DNA from: Acidimicrobiia bacterium
GTDB lineage: Bacteria; Actinomycetota; Acidimicrobiia; Acidimicrobiales; Ilumatobacteraceae
NCBI GenBank assembly: GCA_030425785.1
Contig: JAUHYJ010000301.1
Span: 1-5,312 of the forward strand
DNA: 5,312 nt
Direction of reading: 5' to 3'
Each line of letters begins with the position of its first letter. The stretch's first letter is position 1. The notes beneath the pieces were generated by a model, which did not search any database, was not told the DNA's origin, and worked only from the letters and a program-made list of their open reading frames with translations. Positions 1-5,312 of this stretch are shown one piece after another. A program made the translations under genes and the position numbers.

Positions 1-1624
1 CATCAACGCGTTCGGCTTCTGGTGCTTCCTGTTCGGTGCGATCTTCATCAACACCTCGTGGCTGCTCGGCGGCGCCGCCGACGGCGGGTGGTTCATGTAC
101 GCCCCGAACTCGTCGGTGCCCTTCTCGCCGACGAACGGCATCGACTTCTGGGCGCTCGGCCTGCAGATCACCGGCATCGCCTCGCTGACGGGTGCGATCA
201 ACCTGATCGTCACGATCATCAACATGCGGGCGCCCGGCATGACCTTCATGAAGATGCCGATCTTCACGTGGATGATCTTCGTGGTGCAGTTCCTGCTCGT
301 GTTCGCGATGCCGGTCATCACGGTGGCGCTGTTCCTGCTGATGTTCCAGCGAACGTTCGACGCGACGTTCTTCACCGTCGAAGCGGGCGCCGACCCGCTG
401 TTGTGGCAGCACCTGTTCTGGATCTTCGGTCACCCCGAGGTGTACATCCTGATCCTGCCGAGCTTCGGCATCGTGTCCGAGGTCCTGCCGGTGTTCTCGA
501 AGAAGCCGCTGTTCGGGTACCCGCTCGTGGTGTTCTCCGGCGCCGCCATCGGCTTCGTGGGCTGGGGCGTGTGGGCGCACCACATGTTCGCCTCCGGCCT
601 CGGGCCGATCTCGGTCGCGGTCTTCTCCGTCGCCACGATGGCCATCGCGATCCCGACCGGGGTGAAGATCGTGAACTGGGTGATGACGATGTGGGGCGGC
701 AAACTCCGCTTCACGACCGCGATGCTGTTCGCAGTCGGGCTCATCGTGCAGTTCACCATCGGCGGTCTGTCGGGGGTCACCCACGCCGTCGCACCATCCG
801 ACACCCAACAGACCGACACGTACTACATCGTCGCCCACTTCCACTACGTGCTGTTCGGCGGCGCCATCCTCGGCATCTTCTCCGGCCTCTACTACTGGTG
901 GCCGAAAGTGTTCGGGCGCCTGCTGAACGAGACGCTCGGCAAGTGGAACTTCTGGGTGATGGTCGTCGGCATGAACCTGACGTTCGGCCCGATGCACATC
1001 ATCGGTCTCCAGGGCCAGCCGCGCCGCATGTACGTCTGGACCGAGGCTCGCGCCGGCGAGGGCTTCTTCGACCTCGGGTTCTGGAACCTCGTGTCGTCGA
1101 TCGGCTCGGCGATCCTCGGCATCGGCGTGCTGATCTTCTTCTACAACGCCTGGCGCACCCACTTCGGCCGCAACAAGGCACCGCTGGCGCCGCTCGACCC
1201 GTGGGACGCACGCTCGCTCGAGTGGCTCACCACCAGCCCGCCGAAGGAGCACAACTTCGACCGCACGCCGGTCGTCGGGCACCTCGACGAGTACTTCCAC
1301 CGCAAGTACGAAGACCGCGGTGAGGGTGACCATCACGACTTCCACCAGGTCGCGACCGCCGAGGAGCTGCAGGAGCAGGAAGAGGCCAACGCGGACGCCC
1401 ACATCCACCTGCCCTCCCCGTCGTACTGGCCGATCCTGCTGGCGTTCGGCCTGCCGGTCATGGCGTACGGCGTGATCTACAACATCTTGCTCATCGTCGT
1501 CGGTGCGGCCATCGTGATGCTGTCGATGTACGGCTGGGCGATGGAGCCGCACACCGCCACCGACGCCGACTACGACCCGCCATCCGACGGCGGTACCGAT
1601 CTGGAGCTCGCGACCAATGGCTGA
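1..1624 (+). CDS. ctaD: Cytochrome c oxidase subunit I (aa3/caa3 type), 5'-truncated by window edge
   Basis: This is the catalytic membrane subunit of a heme-copper oxidase: it reduces O2 to water at heme a3/CuB and pumps protons. The reading frame is open from base 2, giving 540 visible residues. By alignment to remembered subunit I sequences, roughly the first 100 residues are missing, including the first heme a histidine and the D-channel entrance. Numbering from base 2, HPEVY lies at 144-148 (CuB His, helix VI Glu and cross-linked Tyr, diagnostic of the A1 class). HH at 193-194 are the other CuB ligands, Lys222 in IPTGVK is the K-channel lysine, and HFH at 279-281 supplies the heme a3 and heme a ligands. 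PRR at 340-342 matches the arginines near the heme propionates. About ten membrane helices are visible, ending near 385. A charged linker follows, then an extra helix pair at about 477-512, so the protein is longer than the minimal 12-helix form. The stop overlaps the ctaE start. Identification is firm. Confidence 0.97.
   Translation, partial: INAFGFWCFLFGAIFINTSWLLGGAADGGWFMYAPNSSVPFSPTNGIDFWALGLQITGIASLTGAINLIVTIINMRAPGMTFMKMPIFTWMIFVVQFLLVFAMPVITVALFLLMFQRTFDATFFTVEAGADPLLWQHLFWIFGHPEVYILILPSFGIVSEVLPVFSKKPLFGYPLVVFSGAAIGFVGWGVWAHHMFASGLGPISVAVFSVATMAIAIPTGVKIVNWVMTMWGGKLRFTTAMLFAVGLIVQFTIGGLSGVTHAVAPSDTQQTDTYYIVAHFHYVLFGGAILGIFSGLYYWWPKVFGRLLNETLGKWNFWVMVVGMNLTFGPMHIIGLQGQPRRMYVWTEARAGEGFFDLGFWNLVSSIGSAILGIGVLIFFYNAWRTHFGRNKAPLAPLDPWDARSLEWLTTSPPKEHNFDRTPVVGHLDEYFHRKYEDRGEGDHHDFHQVATAEELQEQEEANADAHIHLPSPSYWPILLAFGLPVMAYGVIYNILLIVVGAAIVMLSMYGWAMEPHTATDADYDPPSDGGTDLELATNG
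1603..1606 (+). promoter_or_regulatory. Ribosome binding site for ctaE, inside the ctaD 3' end
   Basis: GGAG lies 10 nt before the ATG at 1617. It sits within the last codons of ctaD and supports the overlapping start, which includes the His-rich N-terminus, over an internal start nearer the first membrane helix. Confidence 0.6.
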
Positions 1625-2252
1625 CACCGCCGTTCACGCTCACGACGATCACGCCCACGGCGATCACCACGACGATCACGCGGTCCACCACACCTCGACC
1701 GGCCTGTCGAACAACAAGCTGGCGATGTGGCTCTTCCTCGGGTCGGAGTGCCTGCTGTTCGGTGGTCTCATCTCGACGTACATGCTGTACCGGGGTCGCC
1801 ACAGCGAGAACCTCGGCCCCGATCAGGTGTGGGACATCCCGTTCACCTCGGCGTCGAGCTTCGTGCTGCTGATGTCGTCGTTGACGATGGTGTTGGCCGT
1901 CACCGCTGCTCGCCGCCACGACGAGCGCAACACCAAGGTGTGGCTCGTCCTGACGGCGCTGCTCGGATCGATGTTCGTCGCCGGCCAGATCTACGAGTTC
2001 ACGACCTTCTACCGCGAAGGTCTCGGGTTCACGACGAGCCTGTTCTCGTCCAGCTTCTACACCCTGACCGGCTTCCACGGGGTCCACGTCACCGTCGGCG
2101 TGATCATCCTGCTGTCGGTCGTCGGCATGATGATCAAGAACCGCATCCCGGGCGACAAGCCCGAGGTCGTCGAGCTGGTCGGCCTGTACTGGCACTTCGT
2201 CGACATCGTGTGGATCCTCATCTTCACCCTCGTCTACCTGATCCCGGCCTGA
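1617..2252 (+). CDS. ctaE: Cytochrome c oxidase subunit III
   Basis: This is the COX3 family membrane subunit of the terminal oxidase, 211 residues. That is the usual length of the short bacterial form with five membrane helices (about 35-56, 78-97, 107-127, 147-169 and 186-209), lacking the first two helices of mitochondrial COX3. Family hallmarks visible are Glu44 in GSE of the first helix, GQIYEF in the third, GFHGVH at 152-157 in the fourth and YWHFVD at 191-196 in the last. Subunit III is not catalytic; in the family it stabilises subunit I and sustains proton uptake. The ATG at 1617 overlaps the ctaD stop by 8 nt, and a GGAG lies 10 nt upstream inside ctaD, so translational coupling is likely. 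The first 25 residues are odd: nine are histidine, mixed with Asp, before the first helix. The family and start are secure; the role of the His-rich tail is unknown. Confidence 0.96.
   Translation: MADTAVHAHDDHAHGDHHDDHAVHHTSTGLSNNKLAMWLFLGSECLLFGGLISTYMLYRGRHSENLGPDQVWDIPFTSASSFVLLMSSLTMVLAVTAARRHDERNTKVWLVLTALLGSMFVAGQIYEFTTFYREGLGFTTSLFSSSFYTLTGFHGVHVTVGVIILLSVVGMMIKNRIPGDKPEVVELVGLYWHFVDIVWILIFTLVYLIPA
1641..1681 (+). repeat. In-frame 14-nt direct repeat within the ctaE His-rich N-terminus
   Basis: CACGACGATCACGC occurs exactly at 1641-1654 and again at 1668-1681. The period is 27 nt (nine codons), so both copies encode HDDHA (residues 9-13 and 18-22). A related CACGGCGATCAC (HGDH, residues 14-17) sits between them at 1656-1667. 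The arrangement looks like a small in-frame duplication that lengthens the His/Asp tract. Confidence 0.8.
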
Positions 2253-2269
2253 CCGAACCCGGCCCGACT

Positions 2270-2273
2270 GGAG
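2270..2273 (+). promoter_or_regulatory. Ribosome binding site for ctaF
   Basis: GGAG lies 8 nt before the ATG at 2282, in the 29-nt gap after ctaE. It decides the ctaF start: the same frame stays open far upstream through ctaE, but that upstream translation is an Arg/Pro-rich shadow, while the 2282 start gives a normal subunit IV. Confidence 0.7.
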
Positions 2274-2281
2274 CGTCCGAC

Positions 2282-2692
2282 ATGTCCGATCTCACCGAAA
2301 CCACCGAACTGGGCGACGGCCACTACGACCAGCCCAACGAGGCCGTCAAGCAGTCGGTCGACCATGCCGAGCACGAGGCCGACGATCCGCGCCACATCGA
2401 CGAGCACCCCGGCGATCACTGGACCGACATGCAGTTCGTCTACCTCGCCCTCTTCCTCGCCGCCGTCACGGCGGTCGAGGTCGCGCTGAGCTACACGATC
2501 GACTTCTGGGGCCCGTTCTTCCTGCCGACGCTCCTGGCCCTGATGCTCGTCAAGTTCTTCTCGGTCGTCTTCTACTTCATGCACCTGAAGTTCGACAACC
2601 GTTGGTTCGGCCTGTTGTTCTACATGGGCTTGGTGCTCGCCATCGGCGTGTACCTCGCGGCCCTGTTCACCTTCCGCTTCTTCGACGCCTGA
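2282..2692 (+). CDS. ctaF: Cytochrome c oxidase subunit IV, COX4_pro/CyoD-like
   Basis: This is a small accessory membrane subunit of the oxidase, 136 residues. A hydrophilic N-terminus of about 48 residues, rich in Asp, Glu and His (six His between 14 and 46), is followed by three membrane helices at about 51-71, 76-99 and 108-133. The signature FMHLKFD at 99-105, at the end of helix 2 and after LVKFFSVV, is characteristic of the subunit IV family found in caa3 and bo3 oxidases (Bacillus CtaF, E. coli CyoD). Members help assemble or stabilise the CuB site and are not catalytic. The gene lies between subunit III and the CtaG assembly factor, as in the Bacillus ctaCDEFG cluster. Its N-terminal extension is longer than I expect for the family. 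It does not look like the four-helix actinobacterial subunit IV, which shares the CtaF name but belongs to a different family. The symbol follows Bacillus usage. Confidence 0.9.
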   Translation: MSDLTETTELGDGHYDQPNEAVKQSVDHAEHEADDPRHIDEHPGDHWTDMQFVYLALFLAAVTAVEVALSYTIDFWGPFFLPTLLALMLVKFFSVVFYFMHLKFDNRWFGLLFYMGLVLAIGVYLAALFTFRFFDA

Positions 2693-2699
2693 GCCCGGC

Positions 2700-2723
2700 A
2701 TGGCGCGGCTCACCCACTCATGA
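2700..2723 (+). other. Seven-codon mini reading frame bridging ctaF and ctaG
   Basis: An ATG at 2700, 8 nt after the ctaF stop, opens a frame encoding MARLTHS and ending in TGA at 2721-2723. That stop overlaps the ctaG start in the form ATGA (2720-2723). The ctaG ATG has no clear Shine-Dalgarno sequence, so re-initiation after this tiny frame would be one way to translate ctaG. This is inference from the layout; a chance occurrence is quite possible. Confidence 0.25.
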
Positions 2724-3631
2724 CCGCTGCTGACCTCCCCTTCACCTGGCATCCCGAGGTCTGGGTGCTGGTCGCGTTCCTGACGTCGGCCTACATCTAC
2801 ATGGTGCGCGTCATCGGCCCGAAGGCCGTGGGACCCGGCCGCCCGGCCGTCAGCCGCGCCAACCTGATCTCGTTCGTCGCCGCGATGCTCACGCTCTGGA
2901 TCGCCTCCGACTGGCCCGTGCACGACATCGCGGAGGACTACCTCTACTCGATGCACATGGTGCAGCACATGGCGCTCACCTACTTCTTGCCGCCGCTCGC
3001 GCTCATGGCGACGCCGACGTGGCTGGCGCGGGTGCTGCTCGGCGAGGGTCGCCTGTATCGCACGGTGAAGTTCCTCGCCCACCCGGTCGCAGCCGGTGTC
3101 ATCTTCAACGGTGCGATCATGATCCTGCACATCCCGTTGCTCGTGAACGAGTCGGTCGAGAACGGCCCGCTCCACTACCTGCTGCACGTGCTCGTCGTCA
3201 CCGCGGCACTGCTCATGTGGACACCGGTCTGCGGGCCGGTGCCCGAGTTCCGGATCGGTGTCGGCGGCACGATGATCTACCTCTTCCTCCAGTCGGTCGT
3301 GCCGACGGTCCCGGCCGCGTGGCTCACGTTCGCCGAGGGCGTCGTGTACCAGGCGTACGACCGCCCCGACCGGCTGTGGGGCATCGGGGTGATCAGCGAC
3401 CAGCAGCTCGCCGGCGCCGTCATGAAGACGGCGGGTGGGTTGTTCCTGTGGGGGATCGTGATCTACCTGTTCTTCACGAAGTTCGCCTCGAAGTTCGGTG
3501 ACGAGCACGACTACAAGCGCAAGGGCCGCATGCCTCCCTCGGAGATCACCGGCCACGACGAGTTCCCGTTGACGACCGCCGACGTCGAGCGTGAGTTCGC
3601 CCGGACGGCGCCGCCGGTCACCGACGTCTGA
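2720..3631 (+). CDS. ctaG: Cytochrome c oxidase assembly factor, caa3-type CtaG
   Basis: This is a multi-pass membrane protein of 303 residues in the caa3_CtaG family (Bacillus CtaG type), needed for building active oxidase, probably at the CuB site. It is unrelated to the proteobacterial Cox11 copper chaperone that is also sometimes called CtaG. About seven membrane helices are visible. Family-like features are HPEVW near the N-terminus (His11), the HMVQH pair at 79-83, HIPLL with His137, LHYLLH with His152 and His156, the VCGPVPE loop, and DQQLAG at 227-232 before the last helix. The membrane histidines are candidates for copper or heme contact, though this is not proven for the family. A charged tail of about 50 residues follows the last helix. 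The start is well constrained: ctaF ends in the same frame at 2692 and no ATG, GTG or TTG intervenes before 2720. No Shine-Dalgarno sequence is evident. It is probably the last gene of the oxidase operon. Confidence 0.92.
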   Translation: MTAADLPFTWHPEVWVLVAFLTSAYIYMVRVIGPKAVGPGRPAVSRANLISFVAAMLTLWIASDWPVHDIAEDYLYSMHMVQHMALTYFLPPLALMATPTWLARVLLGEGRLYRTVKFLAHPVAAGVIFNGAIMILHIPLLVNESVENGPLHYLLHVLVVTAALLMWTPVCGPVPEFRIGVGGTMIYLFLQSVVPTVPAAWLTFAEGVVYQAYDRPDRLWGIGVISDQQLAGAVMKTAGGLFLWGIVIYLFFTKFASKFGDEHDYKRKGRMPPSEITGHDEFPLTTADVEREFARTAPPVTDV

Positions 3632-3680
3632 TCCGTCGGCGCGGCCGAATCGCAGTGCCGGTCGGGGCAGCGCCGGCCGT

Positions 3681-3686
3681 TAGCCT
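3681..3686 (+). promoter_or_regulatory. Candidate -10 element (TAGCCT) for a leaderless serS transcript
   Basis: TAGCCT fits the actinobacterial TANNNT -10 pattern and ends 8 nt before the GTG start of serS, so transcription would begin at or within a couple of bases of the start codon. No Shine-Dalgarno sequence precedes the GTG, which fits leaderless translation. The expected -35 region (about 3658-3663, CCGGTC) is poor, so support comes mainly from position and context. Confidence 0.45.
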
Positions 3687-3694
3687 CGTCCACC

Positions 3695-5002
3695 GTGATC
3701 GACGTTCGACTCCTCCGCACCGACTTCGACGGGGTCCGGGCCGCACTCGCGCGGCGCGGCGACGATGCGATCCTGTCGTCGCTCGACCGGGCGCGCGACC
3801 TCGACGTGCGCAGCCGTGAGATCATCGCCGAGCGCGACGATCTGCGGGCCAAGGTCAAGTCGATCTCGAAAGACGTCGGCATGCTCCGCCGTGACGGCAA
3901 GGTCGACGAGGCCGAGGCACTGCAGGCCGACAGCCGCGCCCTCGGCGAGCGCGAGCAGACGCTCGACGCCGAGTACGCCCAGGTCGCCGATGCGCTGCGC
4001 ACCGAACTGCTCTACATCCCGAACATCCCGCACCACGCCGCGCCCGACGGTGCCTCCGACGCCGACAACCCGGTCGTGCGCGGCCCGGTCGGCCTGCTCG
4101 ACGAATACCCCGAGCACCAGCGGGTGCCGCACTGGGAGACCGCGACCGACCTCGGGATCCTCGACAACGAGCGCGCCGTCAAGATCTCCGGCGCGATGTT
4201 CACGATGCAGCGCGGCGCCGGCGCCACGCTCGCCCGTGCCCTGTGCCAGTACGGGCTCGACCTGAACGCCGACGTGCACGAGGAGATCCGCCCGCCGTCG
4301 CTCGTCACGACCGCGACGCTCACGGCCACCGGTCAGCTCCCGAAGTTCGCCGACGACGCCTACGCGATCGAGCGTGACGACCTGTGGTGCGTGCCGACGG
4401 CGGAGGCATCGCTGACCTCGCTCTACAACGACGAGATCCTGGCCGGCGACGAGCTGCCGATCCGCGTCATGGCCTTCAGCCCGTCGTTCCGTCGCGAGGC
4501 CGGCTCCGCGGGCCGCGACACACGCGGCATGTTGCGGGCCCACGAGTTCGACAAGGTCGAGATGCTGGCCTTCGCGCGGCCCGACCAGGCGCCTGCCCTG
4601 CTCGACGACATGGTCGATCGGGCCGCGCGTGCGGTCGAGGGGCTGGGCCTGCCGTACCGGGTCATCGAGATCTGCACCGGCGACATGGGCCAGAGCCATC
4701 ACCGCACCTACGACGTCGAGGTCTGGGCGCCCGGCGCCGGGACCTGGCTCGAGGTCTCGTCGGTGAGCTGGTTCGGCGACTACCAGGCGCGGCGTGGCAA
4801 CGTTCGGTTCCGCCCGGTCGGCGACGACGGCCAGCCGGTGAAGGGCACCGAGTTCGTCCACACCCTGAACGGGTCCGCGCTCGCCGTGCCGCGCGTGTGG
4901 GCGGCGATCGTCGAGCACTACCGGAACCCCGACGGCTCGGTGACGGTGCCCGACGCGCTGCGTCCGTACATGCGCGGCATCGACGTCATCACGGCGAGCT
5001 GA
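3695..5002 (+). CDS. serS: Seryl-tRNA synthetase
   Basis: This is a cytoplasmic class II aminoacyl-tRNA synthetase (EC 6.1.1.11) that charges tRNA-Ser, and tRNA-Sec if present. At 435 residues it has the normal bacterial length. The N-terminus MIDVRLLR is typical and fixes the GTG start. Residues about 28-100 form the long antiparallel coiled-coil tRNA-binding arm. Active-site parts are in order: TAE at 235-237 (serine site), motif 2 with FRREAGS at 265-271 and GRDTRG at 273-278, HEFDKVE ending at Glu289 (serine), EVSS at 353-356 (ATP), and motif 3 with NGSALAVPR at 392-400. These line up with the E. coli ligand residues as I remember them, so the enzyme should be active. CTGDMGQSHHRTYD (327-340) and SWFGDYQARR (358-367) differ from the commoner SAAKTYD and SNxxDFQARR forms. 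The gene is followed after 2 nt by pdxH and probably starts its own transcript. Confidence 0.98.
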   Translation: MIDVRLLRTDFDGVRAALARRGDDAILSSLDRARDLDVRSREIIAERDDLRAKVKSISKDVGMLRRDGKVDEAEALQADSRALGEREQTLDAEYAQVADALRTELLYIPNIPHHAAPDGASDADNPVVRGPVGLLDEYPEHQRVPHWETATDLGILDNERAVKISGAMFTMQRGAGATLARALCQYGLDLNADVHEEIRPPSLVTTATLTATGQLPKFADDAYAIERDDLWCVPTAEASLTSLYNDEILAGDELPIRVMAFSPSFRREAGSAGRDTRGMLRAHEFDKVEMLAFARPDQAPALLDDMVDRAARAVEGLGLPYRVIEICTGDMGQSHHRTYDVEVWAPGAGTWLEVSSVSWFGDYQARRGNVRFRPVGDDGQPVKGTEFVHTLNGSALAVPRVWAAIVEHYRNPDGSVTVPDALRPYMRGIDVITAS

Positions 5003-5004
5003 CG

Positions 5005-5312
5005 ATGACCGACTGGGCTGCCGATCGCGACCTCGACCGGATCCGCGACCGTCGCGTCCAGTACGAGACGGCCGGGCTCGAGATCGGCGATGTCGCAGCC
5101 GACCCGATGGACCAATGGCACCGCTGGCACGACGATGCGTTCGAGGCCGGCCTCGTCGAGCCGAACGCGATGACGCTGTCGACGGTCGACGCGGACGGTC
5201 ACCCGGACGCCCGCATCGTCCTCGTGCGGGGTGCCGACGCCGACGGCTTCACCTTCTTCACCAACTTCGAGTCCGCCAAGGCCGTGCAGATCGCGCAGTG
5301 TCCGGTCGTGTC
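5005..5312 (+). CDS. pdxH: Pyridoxine/pyridoxamine 5'-phosphate oxidase, 3'-truncated by window edge
   Basis: This is the N-terminal 102 codons of an FMN-dependent oxidase (EC 1.4.3.5) that makes pyridoxal 5'-phosphate from PNP or PMP; about half of the usual 200-220 residue protein is visible. Recognition rests on the typical order: R-x-x-Y-x-x-x-G-L near 17-25, ADPMDQWHRWHDDAFEAG at 32-49, the EPNAMTLSTVD strand at 52-62, the RIVLVRG segment at 70-76 and FFTNFESAK at 84-92. The last two match the FMN-binding segments. Compared with remembered E. coli PdxH, the Lys72 position is Arg75 here, and the Arg88 of SRK is Ala91, while the following Lys92 is kept. The ATG at 5005 is 2 nt after the serS stop, with only a weak GCGAG 6 nt upstream (4994-4998), so co-transcription and coupling with serS are likely. 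A related flavin reductase is possible but less likely given the full-length N-terminal match. Confidence 0.9.
   Translation, partial: MTDWAADRDLDRIRDRRVQYETAGLEIGDVAADPMDQWHRWHDDAFEAGLVEPNAMTLSTVDADGHPDARIVLVRGADADGFTFFTNFESAKAVQIAQCPVV

Noticed and set aside
22..1323. 433-codon plus-strand open frame overlapping ctaD in another frame
   Set aside because: The translation is dominated by Arg, His and Pro, while the overlapping ctaD frame contains all oxidase ligands. It is a shadow frame.
1641..1691. CRISPR-like or regulatory tandem repeat
   Set aside because: The repeats are only 14 nt, in frame, and fall inside the coding sequence of ctaE; they are explained by the His/Asp protein tract.
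1491..2195. Minus-strand open frame (234 codons) opposite ctaE
   Set aside because: It is antisense to a secure COX3 gene, with charged low-complexity translation and no recognisable domain.
2234..3556. Long minus-strand open frame (440 codons) spanning ctaF and much of ctaG
   Set aside because: Its translation is an extremely charged His/Arg/Glu/Asp string with no family resemblance, and it lies opposite two well-recognised membrane protein genes. High GC removes stop codons from the antisense frames.
3635..3677. Possible terminator between ctaG and serS
   Set aside because: There is a 5-bp stem with a 3-nt loop (3636-3648) and a looser 8-bp pairing of 3635-3642 with 3670-3677 across a 27-nt loop. 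Neither is followed by a T-tract, and such pairings are expected by chance in GC-rich DNA.
3680..4918. Long minus-strand open frame (412 codons) opposite serS
   Set aside because: It is antisense to a complete, clearly recognised SerRS; its composition is Arg/Val/Gly/Asp-rich without domain features, so it is a GC-driven shadow.

Overview
The window is a compact, gene-dense stretch of bacterial chromosome with high GC and strong G/C preference at third codon positions. Every gene I can support lies on the plus strand. Protein style points to a high-GC actinobacterium, and the class Acidimicrobiia (Ilumatobacter-like) is my best guess. That assignment rests on protein style and codon use alone, with no ribosomal RNA or marker comparison, so it is tentative.

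Positions 1-3631 hold the back part of a heme-copper terminal oxidase operon, in the order ctaD (5' end cut off by the window), ctaE, ctaF, ctaG. CtaD is the catalytic subunit I, with CuB and heme ligands and the K-channel lysine visible. CtaE is subunit III, CtaF is a small three-helix subunit IV of the COX4_pro/CyoD kind, and CtaG is the caa3-type membrane assembly factor. ctaD and ctaE overlap by 8 nt. The ctaE-ctaF gap is 29 nt and the ctaF-ctaG gap is 27 nt, so the four genes are probably one transcript whose promoter (and probably ctaC, subunit II) lies upstream of the window. Together they make and assemble an aa3/caa3-type cytochrome c oxidase that reduces O2 to water and pumps protons.

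Positions 3632-3694 are a short intergenic region. It carries a plausible actinobacterial -10 element just ahead of the GTG start of serS, suggesting a separate, possibly leaderless, transcript. serS (3695-5002) encodes a complete seryl-tRNA synthetase. Two bases later pdxH (pyridoxine/pyridoxamine 5'-phosphate oxidase) begins and runs off the right edge.

This is ordinary housekeeping DNA. I see no mobile element, CRISPR array, tRNA, rRNA, defence system or clear new system. The points worth a second look are small: a C-terminal two-helix extension on CtaD that resembles part of the actinobacterial subunit IV, His-rich tails on consecutive oxidase subunits (one containing an in-frame DNA duplication), a tiny reading frame bridging ctaF and ctaG, the probable leaderless serS start, and some unusual residues in SerRS and PdxH. 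There is no gene-free stretch longer than 63 bases.
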